This document shows positions 48,501-56,659 of a stretch of 64,000 bases of DNA, one piece after another; positions within the stretch are counted from its first letter, which is position 1, and the number at the start of each line of letters is the position of its first letter. The position numbers and the translations under genes are program-made. Origin of the DNA: Apostichopus japonicus (lineage: Eukaryota > Echinodermata > Holothuroidea > Aspidochirotida > Stichopodidae); the NCBI RefSeq assembly GCF_037975245.1, contig NC_092562.1:8473001-8537000 (forward strand), written 5' to 3'. The notes under the pieces were generated by a model that had not been told where the DNA came from, ran no database searches, and was given only the letters and a program-made list of their open reading frames with translations.

Positions 48501-51500
48501 CCCTGCCAAGAGCATTAATTGGCAAGTAATTAAGGACCTCTGCTGATAATGAGTATTGTCTTCCGACAAATTCCTCATTTAAAATTAATGGCATGCAGTT
48601 CCCCAAATCCACTAGTTTGAATTCAACCAATCAGTGAATAGCTAACATGTATATTTATGAGCCTTTGCTTAGCATAGATTCATTCACAGGAAACCAAAAA
48701 AATCACATCGGTATCACAGCCATACAAAATGTACACAAATAAAGCATGGTGTTGTGGTACATATTGGTGTACTGGGTTGCTTACGGCGCTGGCAAGTGAA
48801 AATTATTAACCTCATTATTCAATGATGTTAATAGAATTTTAATATTCATATATGGGTGGGGTTAATTGCATCCTAACAGAAAATATCTTTGAGAAAACCA
48901 AAATGGAAGTTGTAAATTTTTCGACTTTTATTTCATCATTTGATGTTAGATTTGAATAGATAAGATAGTTATGTATGTCTTCATGGCATAGTGAGGTCAA
49001 TGAGGTTGAGAAAATCATAGAAAAGCTGCTTTAATATCAATTCTCATAATAATTGGGTCACTAAATTGTAAGATTCCCAGAGCTTTTTGGACTATAACTG
49101 GGAGGTGTTAGAAGTCAAGTATAAAGATCCCCTATGGGTGTAATATCGTGTACTACGTAGTACATGTATGGTCAAGTGGGCTGACCTGATTATAAGCTGT
49201 ACCCATGCTCTGGTGTAATTCACCTACAGCAAGCAGGTGCCCTACTTTCTAAAGTAAATCATGTAGCATGTCCTAATTGAATGAGACAAAGTCTATTTGG
49301 TGTCTGGTATTAAGTCTCCCTCTACACATCTACCTGGACTTTACATTTGGAACACACACAGAGGGGTAGACTGGCCTCCCCAGCTGGGGATGTCCCTAGA
49401 TCCTTTCAGTTTCAAATTGTTGCAATTCTAAATGATCATGTTACAGGAGAGGTACAGGGGGGTTTTCTCACCTTTCAACCTCAGTTATTGGCTGTAAATC
49501 ACAAGATCGTTGCTGAATTACTGTTTCATTTGTAAGTTTATAGAAAGAATTCATTTATATATGTCTACCAGTGTCTAGTTCCTAACAACCTTTGTTCCAT
49601 TTCAATTAGTCTAGAGAGGTGGCTTCAGCCACCTTTCGTTTAGTTCCTTCCTGCTCCAACTGAATTATAAATGGTACGAAGGACCAGAGAAACTTGGATT
49701 GGGAGGGGGCAAGGTATTATTTGGAAGAAGGCAAATGGTGCAGAGGTACAGTAGGACAGTGCACACTAAATGCTTGCTCTGTCCTGCCTCATGCAGGATA
49801 TAGGACAGTGCACACTAAATGCTTGCTCTGTCCTGCCTCATGCAGGATATAGGACAGTGCACACTAAATGCTTGCTCTGTCCTGCCTCATGCAGGATATA
49901 GGACAGTGCACACTAAATGCTTGCTCTGTCCTGTTTATCGCAGGATATAGGACAGTGCACACTAAATGCTTGTTCTGTCCTGTTTATTGCAGGATATAGG
50001 ACAGTGCACACTAAATGCTTGTTCTGTCCTGTTTATTGCAGGATATAGGACAGTGCACACTAAATGCTTGCTCTGTCCTGTTTATTGCAGGATATAGGAC
50101 AGTGCACACTAAATGCTTGCTCTGTCCTGTCTCATGTAGCATATATAGGTTCACCTCATAATGGGCACTGATGTTGACCTCTATTTACATCTTGCATGTA
50201 TGTCATAAGCTGTTGACACTACTTTATTAAACTAATAAGGGCCTGCAGTCTGTGACATGTATGTATGACTTTGGGCAATTAGTCTCATCTTTTTTCAGTA
50301 TGTCTATCTATCTACTATATAGGAAAGTGTGCATTGACCAAGAATACTGATCAGAGGTTATGTAGGTCTGGTCAGAACAGAAGGGACCTTAAACGTCTGA
50401 TGTTGTGTTCTGCAATTCATTGTCCATACACATCAGTAACAGCTAGGGTACTAGCAATGGAGAAAATCATATGTTAAGACACAGGGCTCAGGGAGGTATC
50501 AAAGAAAAGCTTCCTGAAGAAGGTGACAGCTTAGTTGAGCATGGTTGGTGGTTTAACACTAAAAGCTGCAAGTTGGTTCTTCAAGTGCAGCTTCTCCTAC
50601 TGAGAGAATAATAAGACACCCACACCTGACAAGGCCGAGGTTTCCACTCCCCGGAAAGGATTCCTTACAGCAATCTCCTTCATCTGTGCGTTCCTCTAAC
50701 CAGCACCTTAGGTGGTATAATTGATCAATTTGCCGAGAATTCTGGTCTCAAGCCAGCAAGTAAATTAGGCAGAGGTGAAGAGGTGATATGCATGTATTAT
50801 ACTCCCCCATATAGTTTTATTCATAATGTAGAACTTCCATGTCTCTTTTGAGTGATTTTGTCCCTATTAAAAAAATACTTCTTTGCTGTTAATAATGTTA
50901 ATTTATCATAAACTGTGTTTCTAAAGTTTTGTCCGTAGGGCGAAAATTAACCTTTACTTGGATGGATTGATAAAAGTTTTGGATTTATAAATGATCATCA
51001 AAATTTATGTGGTTTGTCAGCGTTTTAGTATTCATTTAAACCTTTCAAGGGCCTATTTAAATAGAAGTCTCTTTTTTACTTTATGTCTTTGCAACATGTT
51101 CTGACATATACTGTGAATCTTGTCTGAGAAAAAGGAGTGAATATTTCGAACAGAGTAGCAAATAAACTAAGGATTCTCTGATACACCATCCTCTCAATAA
51201 ACTGAGATATTGCAACAATCATACGTGTAAGTAAACACCATTCCTGTTGCAATATTTACAGTAGATAAAGGAGTATGTCTAACGTACCTTCAAGCTATTT
51301 ACAGTATGTCAGTAAATTACCTGCACTGCCTCACCGACAAGTAGGTGTAACTCATCGTATGTGATATTTGCATAGCTAATGAAACTGTCAACTTCTTGAT
51401 GTGTATATTTGAAGTATGTTACAGGGAAAATGTTTGAATGGTCATTCGAGATGAACAAATTTTCATTTGAACAATCAAAATCAGCTTTGGAGGTTATCCC

Positions 51501-54500
51501 GTAGAGGACTAGTTGTTAACATCAAAATCAGGTTGAATTGTGACAAAATTGAAAATACCCCAAATAGGTTCATATTGTTATGTATTCACCAAACCTACAC
51601 ATCTCTCCTACAGTGTATATATTGGTATATATTCACCAAACCTACACATCTCTCCTACAGTGTATATATTGGTATATATTCACCAATCTCTCCTACAGTG
51701 TATATATTGGTATATATTCACCAAACCTACACATCTCTCCTACAGTGTATATATTGGTATATTCACCAATCTCTCCTACAGTGTATATATTGGTATATAT
51801 TCACCAATCTCTCCTACAGTGTATATATTGGTATATATTCACCAAACCTACACATCTCTCCTACAGTGTATATATTGGTATATATTCACCAATCTCTCCT
51901 ACAGTGTATATATTGGTATATATTCACCAATCTCTCCTACAGTGTACATATTGGTGTCGCTTTGTTGTTCTGGAACACTTTTCGAAAACCAAATTTGCCG
52001 TTCCACAACTAAAACCTAGTTTGTCCAAGAAACAACCAAAAACATCTTTAAACATTTGCCTGGTGTAAAAATATGATCTGTGAGGTCAGTAGAGGTCAAA
52101 ATGTGAAACCCTTATAAACACACTATCTCAAAGAAGGGAGACTTTGATGGGTCTCAAACTTTGTTAGTGGATGTCTATATTGAGTTCAAGAAGCCAATTG
52201 TTTATGGTGGCTGTCACATATCATATAAGGTCAGCAGAAACTCTTGTCAATTAAGCAATATGTCATAAAGGGAAACTTTGATGGATCTCATAGTTTTTAT
52301 GTAGATCCATGCCCAATTTTAAATTAAGTCTATTACTTGTACAGGTCAAAGGTCATTTGAGATCAGCAAAGGTGTAAATGCGAAAACCTTGTGAACTTTC
52401 TACTGCAGAATGAATTACCAAATAGAGCTCCTGTTTAGTATGTTGATGCTCACATTGAGTAGAGGAACCTGATTGTTGTTAATGTCAAATGTCATTGACA
52501 GATCAGTAAAGGTTTTCTTCTGAAAACCATGTAAAGACAATATCATAAGAATCTTTGATAAATCTAGTCTAGTGTTTGGAATGCCGCCATGTTGTGTAGA
52601 TAAACCCTGGCTTCTGTTTTTATTTTCAAGGTTCAGATTCACCAAGCAACATTCAAGTTGTGATTATCTCCACAGACATATGGCAGATCTGCATTCATAA
52701 TGAGAACCTGCAAACAACATTCCTCTGGTCCTTTATGTTGTCAATTTAAGACAGACCACTTCTTGAACTTTTGGGCAAAAATTCCAAAATTTTGAAAAAT
52801 CTATGGTATATAGATACATACTGTAACAGATCATGTATTAATATTTTATTTTTTGGTTCAAAGTCTTTTTCCAATCTTCAATTGTTTTGCAATGTTTTAG
52901 TCACTCAAACACACTGAGAATATGTTCTTAATTAGATATCTCTGTGCTGCATGATTCCAATCATATATTTCTTTTCAGTGGAAGTGGGGGTGAGGGTGGT
53001 AGATGAAGACATGTTTATTTTTTAGAGTGACAGAATTCAAGGAAAAATTTGGTTTTTGGCATGGAATGGTTGAATCAAGCATGTTGGAAATATATTAACT
53101 TTATCTAACATGTGAATAAATCACTAGAACAGCAAAAACAACCAGAAATCCATCATGCTTTGTGATTCCTTGTCATATTTAATCTGTGCACATAGTGTTT
53201 ATATTACCCAATAGGGTAGTTTAATGTAAGTTCATCCAAGCTTTACTATTGGAGTTATAGGAATAACTGGGGTTTCAGTTTTTGATACTTGAATACAAAA
53301 TATAATAGCATTGTTGTACTCAGGAATTTGCACTCACATATCAAGTACAAAGATGACCATGTTTACAAAACTCTCAGACTCTTGACCTCTTTATAGCTTG
53401 CATGACCTTTGACCTAGACATAAAGCATAATGATTCTTGACAACAATGTGCTCACCAAGTTATATGGCCATGCAAATTATGAAGTTCATCCTAGCTTCAC
53501 CTCCTTAGTTATCATGTGCTTTTTAGACTTTGACCTCCTTAGAGATGACCTTTGACCTCCACAGGAACAATAGGGTATTGTACTCAATAAGGTGGATCCA
53601 CACACTAAGTATGAATTTCACCTAAGCTTTATTGTTGAGTTAAATTTGTATTTACAAGGTTTCCAGAGTTTGATCTTGAATGACCTTTGACCTCTATAAA
53701 GTAGTGTTATTAACTCAATAAGGTGCATTCACATGCCTAGTTCTCCCACTACACACGGGTCATGCACACACCATTGCATAAATTCTTTTTGCCCACAGTA
53801 AAGAAATAAAAATGGGACAGTTTATCATAAACATCATAGCACAGAGAGTCATGAGCCAAGGAGTATTGTATTAATGTCAGAACAAATGTTGATGTTTTGA
53901 GGCATTATAATGCATATTCAGTTAGGATTGTACTTCAATAAGGATATATGTTTACTGCACCTTCAGTAAGGATATGTATATACTGCACCTTCAGTAAAGA
54001 TATACTATACTGTACCTTCAGTAAGGGTATAACTATGCTTCTTAATGTGATATGTGAAGCTGAATGAAGTGATATGAATTAAGTAATACATAAAGGTCAT
54101 AAAGCACATGTAATACACAAGTAATACATAAAGGTCATGAAGCACATGTGAAGACCTGCTTACAGATGGATTAAACAAGATGCTTCTTTCATTACCTACT
54201 GTAGCTGTAGCAGGCTTGAATGTTTCCTGGTTTATCATCTCAGTGATGATAGAAGTTGTTAAAGTTGTGAGGTCTTTGTCTGTGTGATAGATATCACTGA
54301 TATGATACAGTTGAGAGGTGTGATATACCGCCACCAAAGATGTTTGCTGAGTAATTAGCGGCACCTGAAACAGAAGCTGCTTTACCAATGATAAATGTGA
54401 TAAGAAACATAGTAAAAGGTGATCCCAGTAAATAAACTCTACAAATCATTAATAATTAATCTTCGTAATCCAGTTAATCTAATTGACACTGTATATGATA

Positions 54501-56659
54501 CTTGATTGGCTTCTTATCTAACATGAGACCATTTCGCAGCTCTAGTAATTAGCTGTACTGAATTAAACAGTTCAGTTAACAGCTGCCAAGAAAAAAGTAA
54601 AAATATTAGCCTCAAATGTGACCATTATTCTTGGAAATCTGGATATGCTATTGATATGGACCACCTCATGTTGACAACAGGTGATAGTATACTACCTTGT
54701 GAAGGGTGACATTTTGATGGCATTTCAGTGTTCAGTGATGCAGTTGTCTTAGAGGCATTGAAGACTCGTCCCAAACCACGTGCGGCCATCTGAAAAAGTT
54801 AACTTTCCATTGCTTGCAAGTGACGTTTTGTTCTATCGCTACAATATGCAGACAGTAATGAAACGTGATACCTTGTTATCTTGTATCTGGACCTGAGATG
54901 TCCATCGCTGTATCATTTGTACACTGTGCTGTGGGTATTAACCGCAGCTGTATGTACTGACTGTACACTAGTGTCTAATTACCAACGGAAGTAAGCTGTG
55001 TATGTATTTTCTGGGATCGATGGTGATGTCTAACAATTCTGTTACACCTCATTCGAAACTAGGTCAGATTACCGGCATTAGACGTTTCTTTGTGGGCGAG
55101 TCTTCACACCCAATAAGGAATTGGCAAATGCTGAAGTCTATGAAACACATCCTCTAGAATAAGCATCGTGTCCACATTGATGCACAAATTCAGGATTAGT
55201 TCCTGCAGGGACACTTGTAATAAATGATCGGGAGAGTGTACAAGATCTTAGCAAAATATGGGACTGTGAAATTGGGGGACCGTTCCCAGGATTCAGGGTC
55301 ATCTGGTCAACTTATATAACCCAGCATCACTCTACCTGACTGGCAGCTCAAAATGTCATTCAGTTTGCTGAAGTCTTGAAGTGTGCAGCCGGTCTTAGAA
55401 ACATTACCAATTTGTGTGTTGTCATGGTAATGATTGGTTAAATATATTAGATAGTCTCAATTAAGCATTTGCATATTCATAAAAACATTTTCTAAAGTAG
55501 TAAAGTAGTTACAGTTATGCTATCAGAAAGTTCTGTAAAATGCCACTCAAAAATACTTACTACAGTTATTGGTCAAGAGATTGTTTTCATTAACCATAAT
55601 GAAAACTTAATTAACACAAAATAATATTCGTAACATTTTGCAGCAACTTTCTCAATCCAAATATTCATGAGCATTCATTTTCTAATAATTGAAATGAATG
55701 ATTTATAATTCCTGACTTTGTGAAATCTCAAGATTCCGTCATTTTTTAGTTAAATAATGAATAACTAGCTTATAATGGTGGGTATCATCATGTCGCAACA
55801 TATTGTTAAACCTAAATGCAGTCAATGATATTTCATTATGGACAACATAAACATTTTCATGCCACTTTACATTACTTTGAACATACAGTAGGTCATTGCA
55901 GTAATATATTTTGTTCATGCTGTCGTTCTGGATACAGCACATTTACAAACAGCACCCATGGGTTTTTGCGAATATCGATTCTCTACAACTTTTTTTCACG
56001 TGTAGTAGTTCACTAAAGTTAAGCTGTAATAAAGCATTTTCTCTAATCTAATACTGTGTGCCTTCAATGTTTTTCTTGCCATTTTAATTGAAATCTTAAA
56101 CATGGTTAGAGCTGGAATTTTCTTGCAGTTGAAATTAAATTGTATGTTTCTTGATGGGAATTATTAGCCATGTGGTTTTCCCTGAACCAGGAAGATTTTT
56201 CCACTTCATTAGTCTACAGGCTTTGATTGTAAGGAATTTTCAGCTGCGGTGGTTCCATTGGTCCAAAATATGGATTTGATGAAAACAATTTGAGGTTGAA
56301 TCAATACTTGAAAAAGATGACTTTTTCCTTATGATTATGGCGTCGGCTTGCTGTGGACATGCTTTTAGGTTAGTTCTGTATGCGATGTCTTTCGGGGGAG
56401 ATATTTTACAGAGGATGTTTGGAGTGGTATCAGACTTTTAAATATTCATAGGCCTCAGTATGTGATAGATATTGTATTTTTTGTGTAGTAGGGCATGGCT
56501 TGCTATTACAGTTTACTTCTAAGTTGCCACGGTAATTGTTTTCTTTCTCTGTCCTCTTATATTCCCAGGTCACTTTCTTGGCAATAATTCAGTACTAGAC
56601 TTGCTCAGGGCAGAAGGGTTTGAGATAGAAAATATACCTGCTGATGCTGAACTCAATAG
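33407..56659 (+). CDS. TRABD2: Tiki-family Wnt metalloprotease (TRABD2-like), 5 exons, 3' incomplete
   Basis: Coding exons 33407-33550, 35386-35916, 40007-40153, 43484-43658 and 56569-56659 join in phase (0, 0, 0, 1, then 2) to about 363 residues. Known family role: membrane-anchored metalloprotease of the TraB/EreA fold that cuts the N-terminus of Wnt proteins and inactivates them in the secretory route or at the surface. Visible features: signal peptide at about 1-23, first GxxH (G67-H70 in FGTIHVPY), acidic E97 in [37 protein letters not shown], and second GxxH (G331-H334 in GAGHFLGNN). A cysteine (C41) lies nine residues before N51-S52-Y-L-W-R-I, the spacing I recall from vertebrate Tikis. 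The segment after MMPSW is shorter than I recall in vertebrates. The C-terminal linker and membrane anchor should follow the phase-2 donor at 56,660 but were not found. TRABD2A versus TRABD2B cannot be decided. Confidence 0.92.
34566..34780 (+). mobile_element. hAT-like MITE (CAGGGG family), copy 1
   Basis: Ends CAGGGGAGTAGGAAGC and GCTCCTACCCCCCTG, flanked by exact 8-bp GGTACAAT at 34,558-34,565 and 34,781-34,788. 215 bp, non-coding. It shares its interior (GGGGCACATTTTATT, GTGCCCTACTGGC in the reverse sense, TTTTGGAAAAAAGTGG) with an inverted, longer copy at 38,832-39,234. Confidence 0.9.
35062..35088 (+). repeat. (ACATT)5 microsatellite
   Basis: Five consecutive ACATT pentamers inside Tiki intron 1. 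Confidence 0.9.
35386..35916 (+). CDS. TRABD2: Tiki exon 2 (first catalytic half)
   Basis: Acceptor TTCTTTTCACAG; donor TCTCAG|GTAAGT. 177 codons in phase 0-0. Contains NSYLWRI, the GxxH motif in [63 protein letters not shown] and [11 protein letters not shown]. Between MMPSW and AGNWERKR it has only [11 protein letters not shown] where vertebrate Tikis, as I recall, have a longer segment. The ATG at the acceptor is an internal methionine, not the start. Confidence 0.95.
35917..40006 (+). other. Tiki intron 2 (4.1 kb)
   Basis: GT-AG intron. It contains an AGGTCA-family head fragment near 37,700-37,860 and the hAT-like MITE at 38,832-39,234. No exon seen on either strand. Confidence 0.75.
38832..39234 (-). 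mobile_element. hAT-like MITE (CAGGGG family), copy 2
   Basis: Ends CAGGGGTTAGGAGCC and CTTCCTACCCCCCTG. Flanks TGTAAATG (38,824-38,831) and TGTTAATG (39,235-39,242) differ at one base, so the insertion is older than copy 1. 403 bp; the left part is an inverted match to copy 1 at 34,566 and the middle carries extra sequence missing from copy 1. Confidence 0.85.
40007..40153 (+). CDS. TRABD2: Tiki exon 3
   Basis: Acceptor TTTTCTCTTGCAG; donor GCACAA|GTAAGT. 49 codons, phase 0-0: [18 protein letters not shown], then [18 protein letters not shown] and LNLDTAQ. It continues directly from LNVSQ of exon 2, as expected in Tiki proteins. The open frame runs past the donor but loses similarity there. 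Confidence 0.93.
40830..41350 (+). repeat. AGGTCA-rich interspersed repeat
   Basis: Several degenerate units with GTCAAAGGTCA, GGAAGCTTTGTAAAAACTC and ATCATGTTTGAAGTTCA phrases. It includes a perfect DR1 element AGGTCAAAGGTCA at 41,225-41,237. Confidence 0.7.
42480..42890 (+). repeat. AGGTCA-rich interspersed repeat
   Basis: A (TGTATG)-rich head, then two units of GAAGGTCAAAGATCATCTGA and GAGGTCACCAGAGGTC with 'CTTGTAAAAGCCATATCTCAA' and 'ATACTTTTCATACTTGGCAT' phrases. Same family as the blocks at 7.1, 40.8, 52.1 and 63.2 kb. Confidence 0.7.
43139..43345 (+). repeat. GTACCC/GGGGTACATT minisatellite
   Basis: Roughly ten imperfect units built from AAGTACCCAGAGGGGTACATT, with or without a second AGTACC block, so the period varies between about 21 and 35 bp. 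GTACC..GGTAC within each unit is self-complementary. Lies in Tiki intron 3 just before exon 4. Confidence 0.85.
43484..43658 (+). CDS. TRABD2: Tiki exon 4
   Basis: Acceptor TTTTTTTTGGCAG; donor GAGCAG|GTGAGT. Reads [20 protein letters not shown] then [24 protein letters not shown] and FFFALGA with a split Gly (phase 0 to 1). It covers the helix with the RN..M..R motif and the strand before the second GxxH. It is preceded by a minisatellite (43,139-43,345) that ends about 140 bp before it. Confidence 0.93.
43837..44203 (-). mobile_element. TTAA MITE family 1, copy 3
   Basis: Bounded by TTAA at 43,833-43,836 and 44,204-44,207. Ends AGGGAGTGAAGACT and AGTTTTCAATACCT. Carries the unoccupied ATCTCAG heptamer at 44,058-44,064. 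Confidence 0.9.
46716..47040 (+). repeat. 189-bp degenerate tandem repeat
   Basis: Two copies starting TTAAGCCCCGCCCATTTATT (46,716) and TTAAGCCCTGCCCATTCATT (46,905). Both continue with AATATTCATG, GG.AACCAAA.ACAAT, ACCTACC.A.CAAGTAT and CTTGTGGTTGTTG. The second copy fades near 47,040. Confidence 0.75.
48430..49030 (-). mobile_element. TTAA MITE family 2, copy B
   Basis: 601 bp between TTAA at 48,426-48,429 and 49,031-49,034. Inverted relative to copy A at 8,613. Ends AGCAGCTTTTTGCG and AAAAGCTGCT. It lacks the palindromic insertion present in copy A. Confidence 0.88.
49410..49531 (+). CDS. unassigned exon-like segment
   Basis: The acceptor TAGATCCTTTCAG precedes an open frame [19 protein letters not shown], then [20 protein letters not shown], and a strong donor CATTT|GTAAGT follows at 49,532. 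Length 122 nt, phase 0 to 2. I do not recognise the protein. It lies in Tiki intron 4 on the same strand but does not fit between Tiki exons 4 and 5, whose phases join directly. It may be an exon of a nested gene, an alternative exon or chance. Confidence 0.22.
49752..50140 (+). repeat. 49-bp minisatellite with hairpin units
   Basis: Eight units of 49 bp, each with AGGACAGTGCACACTAAATG and TTGCTCTGTCCTG, closing with GCAGGATAT. AGGACAG and CTGTCCT inside each unit are complementary, so every unit can form a 7-bp stem. GTGCAC is also palindromic. Two subtypes (GCCTCATGCAGG and GTTTATTGCAGG) occupy the first and second half, showing segmental expansion. Confidence 0.92.
51575..51955 (+). repeat. 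38/49-bp minisatellite
   Basis: About nine units of CTCTCCTACAGTGTATATAT, TGGTATATATTCACCAA, with or without an extra ACCTACACAT. All three plus frames stay open across it; the resulting Tyr/Ile-rich proteins are artefacts. Confidence 0.92.
52080..52660 (+). repeat. AGGTCA-rich interspersed repeat
   Basis: Degenerate units with GAGGTCAGTAGAGGTCAAAA, CTTATAAACACACTATCTCA and GACTTTGATGGGTCTCAAAC. Perfect DR1 element AGGTCAAAGGTCA at 52,343-52,355. Confidence 0.7.
53360..53720 (-). repeat. AGGTCA-rich interspersed repeat (reverse)
   Basis: Reverse-oriented block with repeated TGACCTTTGACCT. Perfect DR1 elements (complement sense) at 53,403-53,415, 53,546-53,558 and 53,681-53,693. Confidence 0.7.
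54196..54364 (-). CDS. unassigned exon-like segment, antisense in Tiki intron 4
   Basis: On the minus strand a polypyrimidine acceptor CAGCTTCTGTTTCAG is followed by an open frame of 56 codons plus one base: [20 protein letters not shown], then [20 protein letters not shown], then [16 protein letters not shown]. It ends at donor TAG|GTAATG (phase 0 to 1). Residue usage is balanced and unlike the AT-rich noise around it. The protein is not recognised and no partner exon was found, so this is an exon candidate for a gene nested in, and opposite to, the Tiki gene. Confidence 0.33.
54753..55111 (+). mobile_element. TTAA MITE family 1, copy 4
   Basis: Same orientation as copy 1: AGGCATTGAAGACTCGTCC to GGGCGAGTCTTCACACCC. 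Flanks have decayed (TTAG, AATA instead of TTAA), so it is the oldest copy. It carries a single CTGAGAT at 54,893-54,899, i.e. the unoccupied form of the palindrome site in copy 1. Confidence 0.88.
56569..56659 (+). CDS. TRABD2: Tiki exon 5 (second GxxH motif)
   Basis: Acceptor CTCTTATATTCCCAG; donor AATAG|GTAGGT. Completes the split Gly and reads [20 protein letters not shown] then NIPADAELN, leaving phase 2. With exon 4 it builds GAGHFLGNN, the second conserved GxxH. It lies 12.9 kb after exon 4. The remaining C-terminal exon(s) were not identified between here and the window end. Confidence 0.92.

Larger units (their letters stand above)
43659..56568 (+). other. Tiki intron 4 (12.9 kb)
   Basis: Its limits are given by the matching phase-1 donor and acceptor. 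It holds TTAA MITEs at 43,837, 48,430 and 54,753, the tandem 189-bp repeat at 46,716, minisatellites at 49,752 and 51,575, AGGTCA-type repeats at 52.1 and 53.4 kb, and two exon-like segments (49,410 +; 54,196 -). About 44.2-46.7 kb and 47.1-48.4 kb show nothing recognisable. Confidence 0.75.

Noticed and set aside
51467-52068. Three overlapping plus-strand open frames rich in Tyr/Ile/Ser
   Set aside because: Product of the 38/49-bp minisatellite; similar repeats in all frames, no real protein.
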